From NCBI RefSeq assembly GCF_036250675.1, contig NZ_CP109592.1, positions 4,960,001 to 5,024,000 of the forward strand: DNA of 64,000 nt. Reading direction: 5' to 3'. This document shows, in pieces, positions 26,069 through 34,556 of this stretch. The notes beneath the pieces were generated by a model. That model did not search any database and had not been told where the DNA came from. It worked only from the letters and a program-made list of their open reading frames with translations. A program made the position numbers and the translations under genes. The number at the start of each line of letters is the position of its first letter. Positions within the stretch are counted from its first letter, which is position 1. The DNA is from Streptomyces sp. NBC_01689. Lineage in GTDB: Bacteria > Actinomycetota > Actinomycetes > Streptomycetales > Streptomycetaceae.

Positions 26069-26280
26069 CCGTCCCCAGAACCGGGCCGACGGGCACCCCG
26101 ACCGACCCGAACCGCGCGACAGCACGGCCGCGCCACGCACGGCCGTGCGCCCGCACGGCCGCACGAAAGTAACCAGGCGTGGTCGGGGGGGTAAGGGACA
26201 CCGCACCTGCGCGGCGCCTCGCCAGGGGGACGGACGGTGATGCGGGAGGGCGGTTCCGGGCAGGGCCTCGCGGGGGCTGC

Positions 26281-26628
26281 CTAGAGCACGAAGCCCGAGG
26301 CGCCCTTGTCGTCCACCACCGGACGGCCGGAAGCGGCCCAGACCTGCATGCCGCCGTCCACGTTCACGGCGTCGACACCCTGCTGGACCAGGTACATCGC
26401 GACCTGCGCGGACCGGCCGCCGGAACGGCAGATCACGTGGACCTTGCCGTCCTGCGGGGCCGCCTCGGTCAGCTCGCCGTAGCGTGCGACGAACTCACTC
26501 ATGGGGATGTGCAGCGCCCCTTCGGCGTGGCCCGCCTGCCATTCGTCGTCCTCCCGGACGTCGAGCAGGAAGTCTCCGTCCGCGAGATCGCCGATCTCGA
26601 CCGTGGGCACACCAGATCCGAATTGCAT
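26281..26628 (-). CDS. Single-domain rhodanese
   Basis: The protein has 115 residues. The rhodanese active-site loop is CRSGGR, preceded by LLDVREDDEWQAGH, a standard rhodanese lead-in. It transfers sulfur or binds sulfane sulfur in the cytoplasm. The 212 bases to its left hold no gene. The neighbouring J-domain gene to the right is on the same strand, with a heptamer array between them. Confidence 0.9.
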   Translation of the reverse strand: MQFGSGVPTVEIGDLADGDFLLDVREDDEWQAGHAEGALHIPMSEFVARYGELTEAAPQDGKVHVICRSGGRSAQVAMYLVQQGVDAVNVDGGMQVWAASGRPVVDDKGASGFVL

Positions 26629-26754
26629 GCCCCCGACGCTACCCGACCGCGCGAGCCGACGGACCAGGTCCCCGGGTCTGCCTGTCCGGGCCAGGTGCCG
26701 GCATCCGCCGTGTGTCCCGTCGCCGGTGTCCCGTAACTCGTGGCTGGTGCACGG

Positions 26755-26796
26755 TGGCCTGTGGCCTGTGGCCTGTGGCCTGTGGCCTGTGGCCTG
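26755..26796. repeat. Heptanucleotide tandem array (TGGCCTG x6)
   Basis: Six perfect copies between the J-domain gene stop and the rhodanese start, followed by a partial unit. Non-coding and not a multiple of three. Confidence 0.92.
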
Positions 26797-26819
26797 TGGG
26801 GTGATATGGGCGACAGGTC

Positions 26820-27899
26820 CTAGCCGACCAGTTTGGCCAGCTCCGCCTCGCGCTCGCCGACCTGGGTCAGCAGCTGCTCGGCGATCTCCTCCAGGAGTCG
26901 GTCGGGGTCGTCCGGGGCGAGCTTGAGCATGGCGCCGATGGCGCTCTCCTCCAGTTCGTGGGCGACCAGGGTGAGCATCTCCTTGCGCTCGGAGAGCCAC
27001 TCGAGACGGGCGTACAGCTCCTCGCTGCGGCTCGCCTTCCATTCCTTCGGCACCGGTCCCGCGGCCCATTCCTCGGACAGCTCCCGCAGCAGTGCCTCGT
27101 CGCCCCGGGCGTACGCGGCGTTGACCCGGGAGATGAACTCGCCGCGCCGCATGCGCTCGTCCTCGTCCTGTGCCAGGTCGGGGTGGGCCTTGCGGGCCAG
27201 CTCGCGGTAGAGCTTGCGGGCCTCGTCGCTGGGGCGGACCCGCTGCGGGGGCCGTACGGGCTGGTCCGTCAGCATCGCCACGGCCTCCGGAAACAGTCCC
27301 TCCGAGTCCATCCAGCCGTGGAACAGCTCCTCGACGCCAGGCATCGGCATGACCCGCGCCCGTGCCTCGTCGGCCTTGCGTATGTCCTCCGGGTCACCGG
27401 TGCGCGCCGCCTGGGCCTCGGCGATCTGCGCGTCCAGCTCGTCGAGGCGGGAGTACATCGGGCCGAGCTTCTGGTGGTGCAGCCGCGAGAAGTTCTCGAC
27501 CTCGACGCGGAAGGTCTCCACGGCGATCTCGAACTCGATGAGTGCCTGTTCGGCCGCCCGCACGGCCGCTTCCAGCCGCGCCTCGGGCCGCGCCTCCCCC
27601 TGGGCGGCGTCGCTCCCGGCACCGGCACCGGCACTGGCACCGGCCTGGGCGGAACCTGGGCTGTCAGGACCCGCGCTCTCGGGACCCGCGCTCTCGGGAC
27701 CGGCGTCCCCGGTGCCCGAGTCGTCGGTGGTCACGCTCGCGGTCGTCACGCTCGCGGTGGTCACGTTCTCGGGCGCCGCGTCCTCGGCTGCCGTGGGCGT
27801 GACCGGGGCGGCGGACTGGGGATCGCCGGCATCCTGGGACCGGGAATCCCCGGTCTCGATGCGGTCGGACTGGCTGTGCTCGGCTTCCGGGGTCGTCAC
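26820..27899 (-). CDS. J-domain-containing protein
   Basis: About 359 residues. The N-terminal third is low complexity (Ala/Gly/Ser/Thr). A coiled coil follows (residues about 105-180), and then a J-domain-like segment with the diagnostic HPD in KLYRELARKAHPDLAQDE, and a long C-terminal helix. J-domains stimulate Hsp70 ATPase, so this is a candidate DnaK co-chaperone of actinomycete type. The start is uncertain: GTG at 27899 gives an MTTPEAEHS N-terminus; a GTG six codons upstream is also open. Neither has an ideal ribosome-binding site. Confidence 0.75.
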   Translation of the reverse strand: MTTPEAEHSQSDRIETGDSRSQDAGDPQSAAPVTPTAAEDAAPENVTTASVTTASVTTDDSGTGDAGPESAGPESAGPDSPGSAQAGASAGAGAGSDAAQGEARPEARLEAAVRAAEQALIEFEIAVETFRVEVENFSRLHHQKLGPMYSRLDELDAQIAEAQAARTGDPEDIRKADEARARVMPMPGVEELFHGWMDSEGLFPEAVAMLTDQPVRPPQRVRPSDEARKLYRELARKAHPDLAQDEDERMRRGEFISRVNAAYARGDEALLRELSEEWAAGPVPKEWKASRSEELYARLEWLSERKEMLTLVAHELEESAIGAMLKLAPDDPDRLLEEIAEQLLTQVGEREAELAKLVG

Positions 27900-28010
27900 C
27901 CGCCCAGCGTAGGCCACACTCCGGCGGGCTCGACCGGAACCGTCGACTGAGAACTCCCGCTCCCCCGGCCGTACCCCGGCCCTCCGAGAATCCCCGGCTC
28001 CGCTTCCTCC

Positions 28011-29441
28011 TCAGACGCCCTGCTCCGCCGCGATCCGTCCCTCTCGTATCGCCGTCAGCAGGGCGGCATGGTCCGTCTCCGTACGGTCCGCGTAGGCCAT
28101 GGCGAACGTGGCGACCGCCTCGTCGAGTTCCTCGTTCTTTCCGCAGTAGCCGGCGATCAGGCGGGGGTCGGCGCTGTGCGAGTGGGCGCGGGCGAGCAGT
28201 GCGCCGGTCATGCGCGCGTAGTCGTCGACCTGGTCGGCGGCGAGCGCGGCGGGGTCGACGCTGCCCTTGCGGTTGCGGAACTGGCGCACCTGGAAGGCCC
28301 GGCCCTCGACCGTGGTCCAGCCGAGCAGGATGTCGCTGACGACCTGCATGCGCTTCTGCCCGAGGACGACGCGCCGGCCCTCGTGCGACACGTCGGGCAC
28401 CGCGTGGCCGGCCGTGGCCAGGTGCGGCAGCAGCGCCGAGGCACGGGCCTCCTTCACCTGCAGGACGAGGGGTTCGCCACGGTGGTCCAGGAGCAGCACG
28501 ACGTAGGACCGCATACCGACGCTGCCGGTGCCGACGATGCGGAAGGCGACGTCGTGCACCGCGTACCGGGCGAGGAGGGGGAGGCGGTCCTCCGAGACCG
28601 TCGTCAGGTACTGCTCCAGGGAGGCCGCGACCGCTGCCGCCTCCGCGTCGGGCACACGGCGCAGCACCGGGGCCGCGTCGACGAAGCGCCGGCCGCCGCC
28701 CTCGACCGAGGTCGTCGACCTGGCGGCGAAACGCCCGCTGGTGTTGGCCCGCGCCTTCTCCGAGACCCGCTCCAGGGTGCCGAGCAGGTCGTGGGCGTCC
28801 GTGTGGGAGACGAGCTCCTCGTCGGCGATGGCGTTCCACGCGTCCAGCACCGGGAGTCTGGCGAGCAGCCGCATCGTGCGCCGGTAGGCACCGACCGCGT
28901 CATGGGCGGCTTTGCGGCAGGTGTCCTCGTCCGCGCCCGCCTCCCGGCCCGCGAGCACGAGCGAGGCGGCGAGGCGCTTGAGGTCCCACTCCCAGGGGCC
29001 GCGCACCGTCTCGTCGAAGTCGTTGAGGTCGATGACCAGGCCGCCGCGCGCGTCGCCGTACAGGCCGAAGTTCGCCGCGTGGGCGTCACCGCAGATCTGG
29101 GCGTCGATGCCGGTCATGGGGGTGCGCGCGAGGTCGTAGGCCATGAGGCCGGCCGAGCCGCGCAGGAAGGCGAAGGGGGTGGCGGCCATCCGGCCGACCC
29201 GTATCGGCGTGAGCTCGGGGATCCTGCCGCGGTTGGACTCCTGGACCACGGTCACGACGTCCGGCCGGTCGGCGTCCGAGGTCAGCTCGGCGTGCGCGGT
29301 GCGCGGCACCCGGGCGCGGAGTGCCTTGCCCTGCTCCTTGGGCGAACCCTGCGCGGGCCAGCCCGCGAACCCCGGAACCGCGAAGACCCCGGAAACCCTG
29401 GGCGCCCGGAGCGCCTCGTCCCTCGTACCCAGCTCGGTCAT
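28011..29441 (-). CDS. DUF2252-family protein (kinase-like fold)
   Basis: The protein has 476 residues. Family signatures are FLRGSAGLMAYDLA, QICGDAHAANFGLYG and VIDLNDFDETVRGPWEWDLKRL, which mirror the catalytic loop and DFD/DFG region of aminoglycoside-phosphotransferase-like kinases. Substrate is unknown. The ATG at 29441 follows GGGGGAGG; an upstream in-frame Met is less well placed. The 187 bases upstream contain a DnaA-box-like 9-mer. Confidence 0.88.
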   Translation of the reverse strand: MTELGTRDEALRAPRVSGVFAVPGFAGWPAQGSPKEQGKALRARVPRTAHAELTSDADRPDVVTVVQESNRGRIPELTPIRVGRMAATPFAFLRGSAGLMAYDLARTPMTGIDAQICGDAHAANFGLYGDARGGLVIDLNDFDETVRGPWEWDLKRLAASLVLAGREAGADEDTCRKAAHDAVGAYRRTMRLLARLPVLDAWNAIADEELVSHTDAHDLLGTLERVSEKARANTSGRFAARSTTSVEGGGRRFVDAAPVLRRVPDAEAAAVAASLEQYLTTVSEDRLPLLARYAVHDVAFRIVGTGSVGMRSYVVLLLDHRGEPLVLQVKEARASALLPHLATAGHAVPDVSHEGRRVVLGQKRMQVVSDILLGWTTVEGRAFQVRQFRNRKGSVDPAALAADQVDDYARMTGALLARAHSHSADPRLIAGYCGKNEELDEAVATFAMAYADRTETDHAALLTAIREGRIAAEQGV

Positions 29442-29517
29442 CGCGACCGCCTCCCCCGCACGCACGAACATCAACTCGTGATGACCGTACAGCCGGTGGC
29501 CGAAACGCGTCAGACCC

Positions 29518-29526
29518 TGTGGACAA
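29518..29526 (-). other. DnaA-box-like 9-mer
   Basis: On the minus strand this is TTGTCCACA, the Streptomyces-preferred DnaA box, between the DUF2252 gene and the HxlR gene. Confidence 0.35.
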
Positions 29527-29628
29527 CTCCGCACCGGTGGACGGCGGCCCGTCGCGGGAACCGGCTCCCCGTCCCCGCGACCTCCCGCTGGGCCCCGCAG
29601 GCGCCCCGCCCTGTCCCGTCCGGAGGGC

Positions 29629-30000
29629 TCACTTCCTGAGCTCGGAGGGACACTGCGGGCTGCCCGGAAGATGCTCCTCCGCCCAGCTGCCCAGTTCCTT
29701 CAGCGCGGGCTCCAGCGCGGCGCCGGCCGGTGTCAGACCGTACGAGACCCGCAGCGGCGGTCCTTCGTCGACGTCGCGCACGACGAGTCCCGCGGCGCCG
29801 AGTTCCGTGAGCCGGTCGGAGAGCATCCGTTCGCTGATGCCGGGGATCGCCCGGCGCAGGTCGGCGAAGTGGACGGGGTGCGGCAGCAGCACGGCCACGA
29901 TCAGGCCCGTCCAGCGCTTTCCGAACAGCTGGAAGACCCGGGCCATACCGTCGTCGACCTTCTGGCACGGCCCTGCGTCGTGTGCTCCCAGCTCTGGCAT
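29629..30000 (-). CDS. HxlR-family transcriptional regulator
   Basis: The protein has 123 residues. The winged helix (LFGKRWTGLIVAVLL, FADLRRAIPGISERMLSDRLTELGAAGLV) is typical of HxlR/DUF24 regulators, many of which sense quinones or electrophiles through cysteines. Cysteines at positions 12 and about 116 are present. It is divergent from the azoreductase across 135 bases containing AGTAAGTGACT, which resembles the HxlR-type blocks at 32400 and 41953. It probably represses the azoreductase. Confidence 0.9.
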   Translation of the reverse strand: MPELGAHDAGPCQKVDDGMARVFQLFGKRWTGLIVAVLLPHPVHFADLRRAIPGISERMLSDRLTELGAAGLVVRDVDEGPPLRVSYGLTPAGAALEPALKELGSWAEEHLPGSPQCPSELRK

Positions 30001-30135
30001 GGCTCAAGAGTACTGCGTTCCCTTTGGGGGATGAAAAAAAGTAAGTGACTGTGTTATCTCTAGTCGAGTACGAAAAAGAAGCCCACGGGCCCCGTCCCGT
30101 CGGGCTCGACCCGTCACACCCTTTGGAGATCCCCC

Positions 30136-30789
30136 ATGGCCACCCTCCTCCACATCGACTCGTCCGTTTTCCAGGGCCCCGCCTCCACCTCGCGCACGGT
30201 GACCGACGCCTTCCGCAAGGCCTGGGAGGAGCAGCACCCGCAGGGCACCGTGGTCTACCGCGACCTCGCCGCGAACCCGGTTCCGCACATCACGGCCGAC
30301 GCCCACACCGCCGGTTTCGCCCCGGCGGACGCGCACACCCCGGAGCAGGCCGCCGCCTTCGCCGAGCGTCTGAAGTTCATCGAGGAGCTGGAGCAGGCGG
30401 ACGCCGTCCTGATAGGCGCGCCGATGTACAACTACGCGATCCCGTCGACCCTCAAGGCGTGGCTGGACAACGTGATCCTCATGGGCCGTACCGCCATGGC
30501 CGAGGACTCGAAGATCAAGGGCACTCCGGTCACGGTGATCGCCAGCCGCGGCGGCTCGTACGCGCCGGGCACGCCCCGCGAGGGCTTCGAGTACGTGCAG
30601 AACTACCTGGAGGCCATCCTCCGCGACACCCTTGAGCTGGACCTGGACTTCATCGTCCCGGAGCTCACGATGGCGCCGCACAACCCGGCGATGTCCGAGC
30701 TGGTCCCGCTCTTCGAGGCGTCCCGCACCAAGGCGCTCGACTCCGCCGCGATCAAGGCGAAGGAGCTCGCGGAGCGTCTCGCCGCGTAG
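30136..30789 (+). CDS. azoR: FMN-dependent NADH-azoreductase / quinone reductase
   Basis: The protein has 217 residues in a flavodoxin-like fold. HIDSSVFQGPASTSRTVTDAF and GAPMYNYAIPSTLKAWLDNV are signatures of AzoR. It reduces quinones and azo compounds by two electrons using FMN and NADH. Divergent from an HxlR regulator. Near a quinone-producing PKS cluster it could serve in detoxification (inference). Confidence 0.92.
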   Translation: MATLLHIDSSVFQGPASTSRTVTDAFRKAWEEQHPQGTVVYRDLAANPVPHITADAHTAGFAPADAHTPEQAAAFAERLKFIEELEQADAVLIGAPMYNYAIPSTLKAWLDNVILMGRTAMAEDSKIKGTPVTVIASRGGSYAPGTPREGFEYVQNYLEAILRDTLELDLDFIVPELTMAPHNPAMSELVPLFEASRTKALDSAAIKAKELAERLAA

Positions 30790-30810
30790 CCCCTGCCGGG
30801 GGGACGGGAG

Positions 30811-30839
30811 TGGCGCCAGGGTCCTGGACCCCGGCGCCA
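30811..30839 (+). terminator. Hairpin terminator after azoR
   Basis: TGGCGCC and GGCGCCA flank GGGTC/GACCC around a 3-base loop. The stem of 12 pairs is interrupted only by single-base mismatches. It lies 22 bases after the azoR stop. Confidence 0.75.
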
Positions 30840-30939
30840 CCGTCGTCGTTCCGAGCCGCTGCGTCCGGGACGGCCGCCCCGTGGGTCGCGGCGCCCTTCG
30901 GGCCGCGGTTGCACCGCCGCCTCCGGTCGGACCGCGGTG

Positions 30940-31205
30940 CATGGGGCCGCCTCGGTTGGGACGCCGCTCGTGGCACCGCCCCCGACCGGACCACCGCTCG
31001 CGCAGCCACCCCAGGCCGGACCCCGATTCACGGGACCACCCCGACCGGACCACCGCTCGCGGAGCCGCTCCCCGGCCGGACCGAGATTCGCGGGACGGCC
31101 CCGGACGGACCACCGCTCGCGCAGCCGCCCCCGACCGGACCGAAGTTCGCGGAGCAACCCCGATCGGACCCCGATTCACGGGACCACCCCCGGTCGGACC
31201 GCTGC
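30940..31205. repeat. Degenerate tandem repeats, about 30-bp period
   Basis: The 520-bp gap between azoR and the quinone-reductase gene holds roughly eight imperfect copies of a 30-bp unit built around ACCGGACCACCGCTCGC and its variant CGGACCCCGATTCACGG. Open frames cross it on both strands, but the translations are just repeats of the unit. No gene is supported here. Confidence 0.7.
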
Positions 31206-31309
31206 TCGCCGGGGCCGTTGTGGGCCGCCGGGCGCCCGCCGCCGCGGGGGACGGATCACGGCGGGCGTCCGGCGGCTGTACCGGGGGACGGCGGGGGCGT
31301 GGCCGTGGG

Positions 31310-32152
31310 CTACTTGAAGGCCGGGAGGCTGCGGGCCACCCAGCCGGAGAAGGGGGTGGCCGGCCGGGACAGGATCGTCTGCACGTCGGGGCTGACCCGC
31401 TGCTCCGCCGGAAGCGGTTCGCCGAGGATGTCGAGCGTGCCGGCGATGACGTCCTCGGGCATGAACCGCGCCATGTGGGCGTGGGCGGCCTCGCGGGTCA
31501 GTTCCACGAAGGTCACCTCCTCGCCGATGGCCTCCGCGATCACCCCGGCCTGCAGACGCGGGGTGATCGCCTCCGGGCCGGTCAGCTCGTACGTACGGCC
31601 CGCGTGCCCGTCCTCGCGCAGCACCGCGGCGGCGACCGCGGCGATGTCCGCCGGGTCGACGACCGGCAGCGCCACGTCGCCGAAGGGGGCGAGGACCGTA
31701 CGGTCGGCGCGGACCGACTCCGCCCACGCGAAGGCGTTGGAGGCGAACCCGCCGGCCCGCAGGACGGTGAAGTCCAGGCCGGAACCGCGTACGGCCTCCT
31801 CGAACTCACGCAGCCTGCCGTGCGACGCGGCTCCGGGCCGGGTCGCGTTGATCTGCGAGGAGAGCAGGACGACCCGCCTGACCCCGGCGTCCCGGGCCGC
31901 CGTGAGCAGCTCGGTGGCAGCCTCGCCGTGGCCGAGCAGTTCGCCGGCCAGCAGGATGAAGAACGCGTCGGCGCCTTCGAGGACCGGCCGCATGCTCCGC
32001 GCGTCCCCGAGGTCGGCCTGGGCGTGCCGCACCCCCTGAGCCGGGGAGGGCAACGGGCGGCGCGACACCGCCACGACCTGCTCCCCCGCCGCGGTCAGCG
32101 CCTCGATCAGCGGACGCCCGACGTTTCCGGTGGCTCCGGTGACGACAATCAT
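31310..32152 (-). CDS. NmrA-type NAD(P)-binding protein, probable quinone reductase
   Basis: The protein has 280 residues. An atypical short-chain dehydrogenase fold begins MIVVTGATGNVGRPLIEAL (GxxGxxG) and lacks the YxxxK catalytic pair, as in NmrA/QOR2-like proteins that reduce quinones or sense NADPH. Motifs include VVLLSSQINATRP and YELTGPEAITP. About 250 bases upstream, inside the 3' end of the WYL gene, lies a 42-bp block almost identical to the one in front of the MFS exporter at 40388. This suggests control by the same HxlR regulator. Confidence 0.88.
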   Translation of the reverse strand: MIVVTGATGNVGRPLIEALTAAGEQVVAVSRRPLPSPAQGVRHAQADLGDARSMRPVLEGADAFFILLAGELLGHGEAATELLTAARDAGVRRVVLLSSQINATRPGAASHGRLREFEEAVRGSGLDFTVLRAGGFASNAFAWAESVRADRTVLAPFGDVALPVVDPADIAAVAAAVLREDGHAGRTYELTGPEAITPRLQAGVIAEAIGEEVTFVELTREAAHAHMARFMPEDVIAGTLDILGEPLPAEQRVSPDVQTILSRPATPFSGWVARSLPAFK

Positions 32153-32225
32153 GAAACAGCTCCCTGGTGCGTTGATCCGTGGTCAGCGATCAGTGGTCAT
32201 CGGTGGTGGTGATCGACCAGCGGTG

Positions 32226-32325
32226 ACCGGTCAGAAGTGGCCGGGCAGCAGCGGGTCGGAGGTGACCGGTCGGCAGCCGGTCAGAAGTGGCCGGTCGGCA
32301 GCCGGTCGGAGGTGGCCGGTCGGGC
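32226..32325. repeat. Imperfect GGTCAGAAGTGGCCGG-type direct repeats
   Basis: The 220 bases between the NmrA-type start and the WYL stop are filled with repeats of ccggtcagaagtggccgg and cagccggtcggaggtggcc units. They form the 5' leader of the NmrA-type transcript if it starts at the 32400 block. No gene. Confidence 0.7.
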
Positions 32326-32372
32326 TGTGGTCAGCGGTCCTCGATCGAGACGGTCGGGCGAGCACCCGGTGC

Positions 32373-33638
32373 TCACCGGGTCGCCGCCATGACCGGAACG
32401 CTAGCATCGTCGGTATAGTAGGTACCTATAGGAAAGCGACTATCTCCGTGCGAGCCGCCGTGATCGTCGTGGCGGCCCCCGTACACCGCGGTGAGCGACC
32501 GGCCCAGACGTACGAGCGACTCGCGCGCCTCGGGAGGGCCGAGCACCTCGATCCGGGCGCCGAGACCCGCGAGCTGTGCGGTCAGCACGTCCAGCGAGGG
32601 ACCGTCGGCGGTGAACGCGACCCGGCCGTCGGGCTGGACCCCGCCCGTACGGAGCCGGCCGCCGAGCAGGTGCCGCAGCACCGACAGGGCGTCCGGGTCG
32701 GCACGGGCCCGCACGCTCACCGCGGACAGCCGCCGCTCCACCCCGGCCGCGAGCTCCCGCCACACGGAGGCGAGGTCGAACCCCTCGGGGCGCCGTACGG
32801 GCTCGCCGGTCGGCTCCACGGAGGTGACCCGGCCCAGCCGGAAGGTGCGGGGCCCCTCCGCGGTCCCCGCCACCAGGTACCAGCGACCGGCCTTGTTCAC
32901 CAGCCCGAGCGGATCCACCGTCCGCACGCGACCGGCCCCGTCACCGCCCACCCGGTCACCACCGGCCCGCTCGCCGCCCACCCGCACGTCCCCCGGCCGT
33001 TCGCGACCGGGCCGTTCGTGATCGGGCCGTTCGTGATCGGGCCGTTCGTGACCCGGCCCTTCGTGACCCACCGGCTCGCCCAGGCCGTCCTCGACCAGGC
33101 CGTCCTCGACCAGGCCGTCCTCGCCGAGGCCGTCCTCGCCCGGGTCGCCGTCCGTCACGGACCGGTCGGCGGGCGCGTACCCCAGCCGGACCTGCCGGCC
33201 GTCCAGCACCGCCCGTTCCAGGGCGTGCCGGTGCGGCCCGCTGCCGCCCTCCGTGCGCGACCAGTCGGGGCCGTCGACGAGGATGGCCTTCGCGGCGGCC
33301 TCGGCGTGCGGCCGCATCGGTGCCGGTACCGCCCGCGTCAACTTGCGGAGCGCGGACCGTAGTTCGGGAGAGGCCGACAGCGGCCCCGCGGCCAGGAACA
33401 GCGCCCCGATCTCTCGCGAGGTGAAACCGGTCAGGTCGGTGCGGGCGCCGCCGACCAGGCTCCATCCGCCGCCCCTGCCGCGCTGCGAGTAGACCGGGAC
33501 GCCGGCGCTGGTGAGCGCCTCCAGGTCGCGGCGCGCGGTGCGTTCGGACACCTCCAGTTCCCCCGCCACCTCGCGCACGGTCACCCGGCCGCGTGCCTGG
33601 AGCAGCAGCAGGGTCGCCACCAGACGGTCGGCCTTCAC
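32373..33638 (-). CDS. WYL-domain transcriptional regulator with repeat-expanded linker
   Basis: The protein has 421 residues. A DeoR-type helix-turn-helix (VTVREVAGELEVSERTARRDL) leads to a WYL domain (GLVNKAGRWYLVAGT) and a C-terminal extension. Between them sits an unusual linker made of tandem G-E-D-G-L and H-E-R-P-D units (residues about 175-225), encoded by 15-bp DNA repeats. The start is GTG at 33638, preceded by GGGAGCGGG; the reading frame is open further upstream. The last codons overlap the HxlR-type control block at 32400-32441. Confidence 0.82.
   Translation of the reverse strand: MKADRLVATLLLLQARGRVTVREVAGELEVSERTARRDLEALTSAGVPVYSQRGRGGGWSLVGGARTDLTGFTSREIGALFLAAGPLSASPELRSALRKLTRAVPAPMRPHAEAAAKAILVDGPDWSRTEGGSGPHRHALERAVLDGRQVRLGYAPADRSVTDGDPGEDGLGEDGLVEDGLVEDGLGEPVGHEGPGHERPDHERPDHERPGRERPGDVRVGGERAGGDRVGGDGAGRVRTVDPLGLVNKAGRWYLVAGTAEGPRTFRLGRVTSVEPTGEPVRRPEGFDLASVWRELAAGVERRLSAVSVRARADPDALSVLRHLLGGRLRTGGVQPDGRVAFTADGPSLDVLTAQLAGLGARIEVLGPPEARESLVRLGRSLTAVYGGRHDDHGGSHGDSRFPIGTYYTDDASVPVMAATR
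32400..32441 (-). promoter_or_regulatory. HxlR-type control block upstream of the NmrA-type gene
   Basis: It shares 36 of 42 bases with 41953-41994, with no gap. It contains gctagcatc, AGTAGGTACCTA (a 10-bp perfect palindrome TAGGTACCTA) and AGGAAAG at identical spacing. The orientation relative to the downstream minus-strand gene is also the same. Confidence 0.75.
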
Positions 33639-33790
33639 GTCGCACCCGCTCCCGCTCGCGCACCCGTTCCCCGGGCGGCAACTCCCGTGATTTTGAGCGG
33701 TTTTAAGCCATTCCATACATTTTCGGCACCATCGGAGAGGGCTTCGGTAATAGGCCACAAGATGACCTGTTCGGCATCGACGATGAACAC

Positions 33791-34405
33791 ATGACTCACG
33801 ACACGACCACCGACCCGGGCGAGACCGCGAAGCCCTCCGCCGACCCGCGTGGCGGCCTGTTCAAGGCCGTCGAACTGACCGGACGCACGCTCGCCGCGCT
33901 CCGCCCCGACCAGTACGACACCGTCACCCCGTGTCCCGACTACACCGTCCGCGACATGGCCAACCACGTGGTGTCGGTGCTGCGCCGGGTCGCCGTCCTG
34001 GGCGCCGGCGGCTCCTTCATGAGCGTTCCGCACTTCGCGGAGGACGTCGCCGACGGTGACTGGGCCAAGGCCTGGACCGCTGCGACGCAGGAGTTCGACG
34101 CCGTCTGGCGGGACCCCGCGGTGCTGGGCCGCCAGATCGGACTGCCCTGGGGCCCGGTCCCCGGTGTGGTCGCCTCGGTGATCTACACCAACGAGTTCGT
34201 GCTGCACGCCTGGGACCTGGCCAAGGCCACCGGCCAGACCCCGGACTGGGACCCGGAGATGCTCGCCGCGCCGCTGGCCTCCATGCACCGGGCCGTGCCC
34301 GCGGAACCCCGCGGCGGCCAGGTGCCGTTCGGACCGGTGGTGGAGGTGCATGAGGACGCTCCCGACATCGACAGGCTGGTGGGCTGGTACGGCCGCCGCC
34401 CCTGA
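33791..34405 (+). CDS. TIGR03086-family metal-binding protein (DinB / mycothiol transferase-like)
   Basis: The protein has 204 residues. The four-helix DinB-like fold is indicated by TPCPDYTVRDMANHVV near the N-terminus and VLHAWDLAKATGQ in the C-terminal half. The histidines in those motifs are typical metal ligands of mycothiol-dependent transferases and isomerases. The substrate is unknown. It converges on the secreted FAD oxidase gene, with a strong hairpin between them. Confidence 0.85.
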   Translation: MTHDTTTDPGETAKPSADPRGGLFKAVELTGRTLAALRPDQYDTVTPCPDYTVRDMANHVVSVLRRVAVLGAGGSFMSVPHFAEDVADGDWAKAWTAATQEFDAVWRDPAVLGRQIGLPWGPVPGVVASVIYTNEFVLHAWDLAKATGQTPDWDPEMLAAPLASMHRAVPAEPRGGQVPFGPVVEVHEDAPDIDRLVGWYGRRP

Positions 34406-34419
34406 TCGGGCGACGGAGC

Positions 34420-34456
34420 GGTCCACAGGTCCGGTGGTCCACCGGACCTGTGGACC
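34420..34456. terminator. Bidirectional terminator, 18-bp perfect stem
   Basis: Two 18-base arms (GGTCCACAGGTCCGGTGG and its exact complement) enclose a 1-base centre. It lies between convergent genes. Confidence 0.88.
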
Positions 34457-34556
34457 ACCGGCGTGCGGACCGTCGAGGGCGGGCCGCCGACAGGGCGGCC
34501 CGCCGGACGAGCGGGCGTCCGGCACGCAGGCGCCCGGCACGCGGGCGCCGGCCGCC

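Noticed and set aside
30810..32039. Open frames of up to 526 residues through the azoR-NmrA gap
   Set aside because: They translate the 30-bp tandem repeats and then run antisense to the NmrA-type gene. No family signature and no ribosome-binding site.
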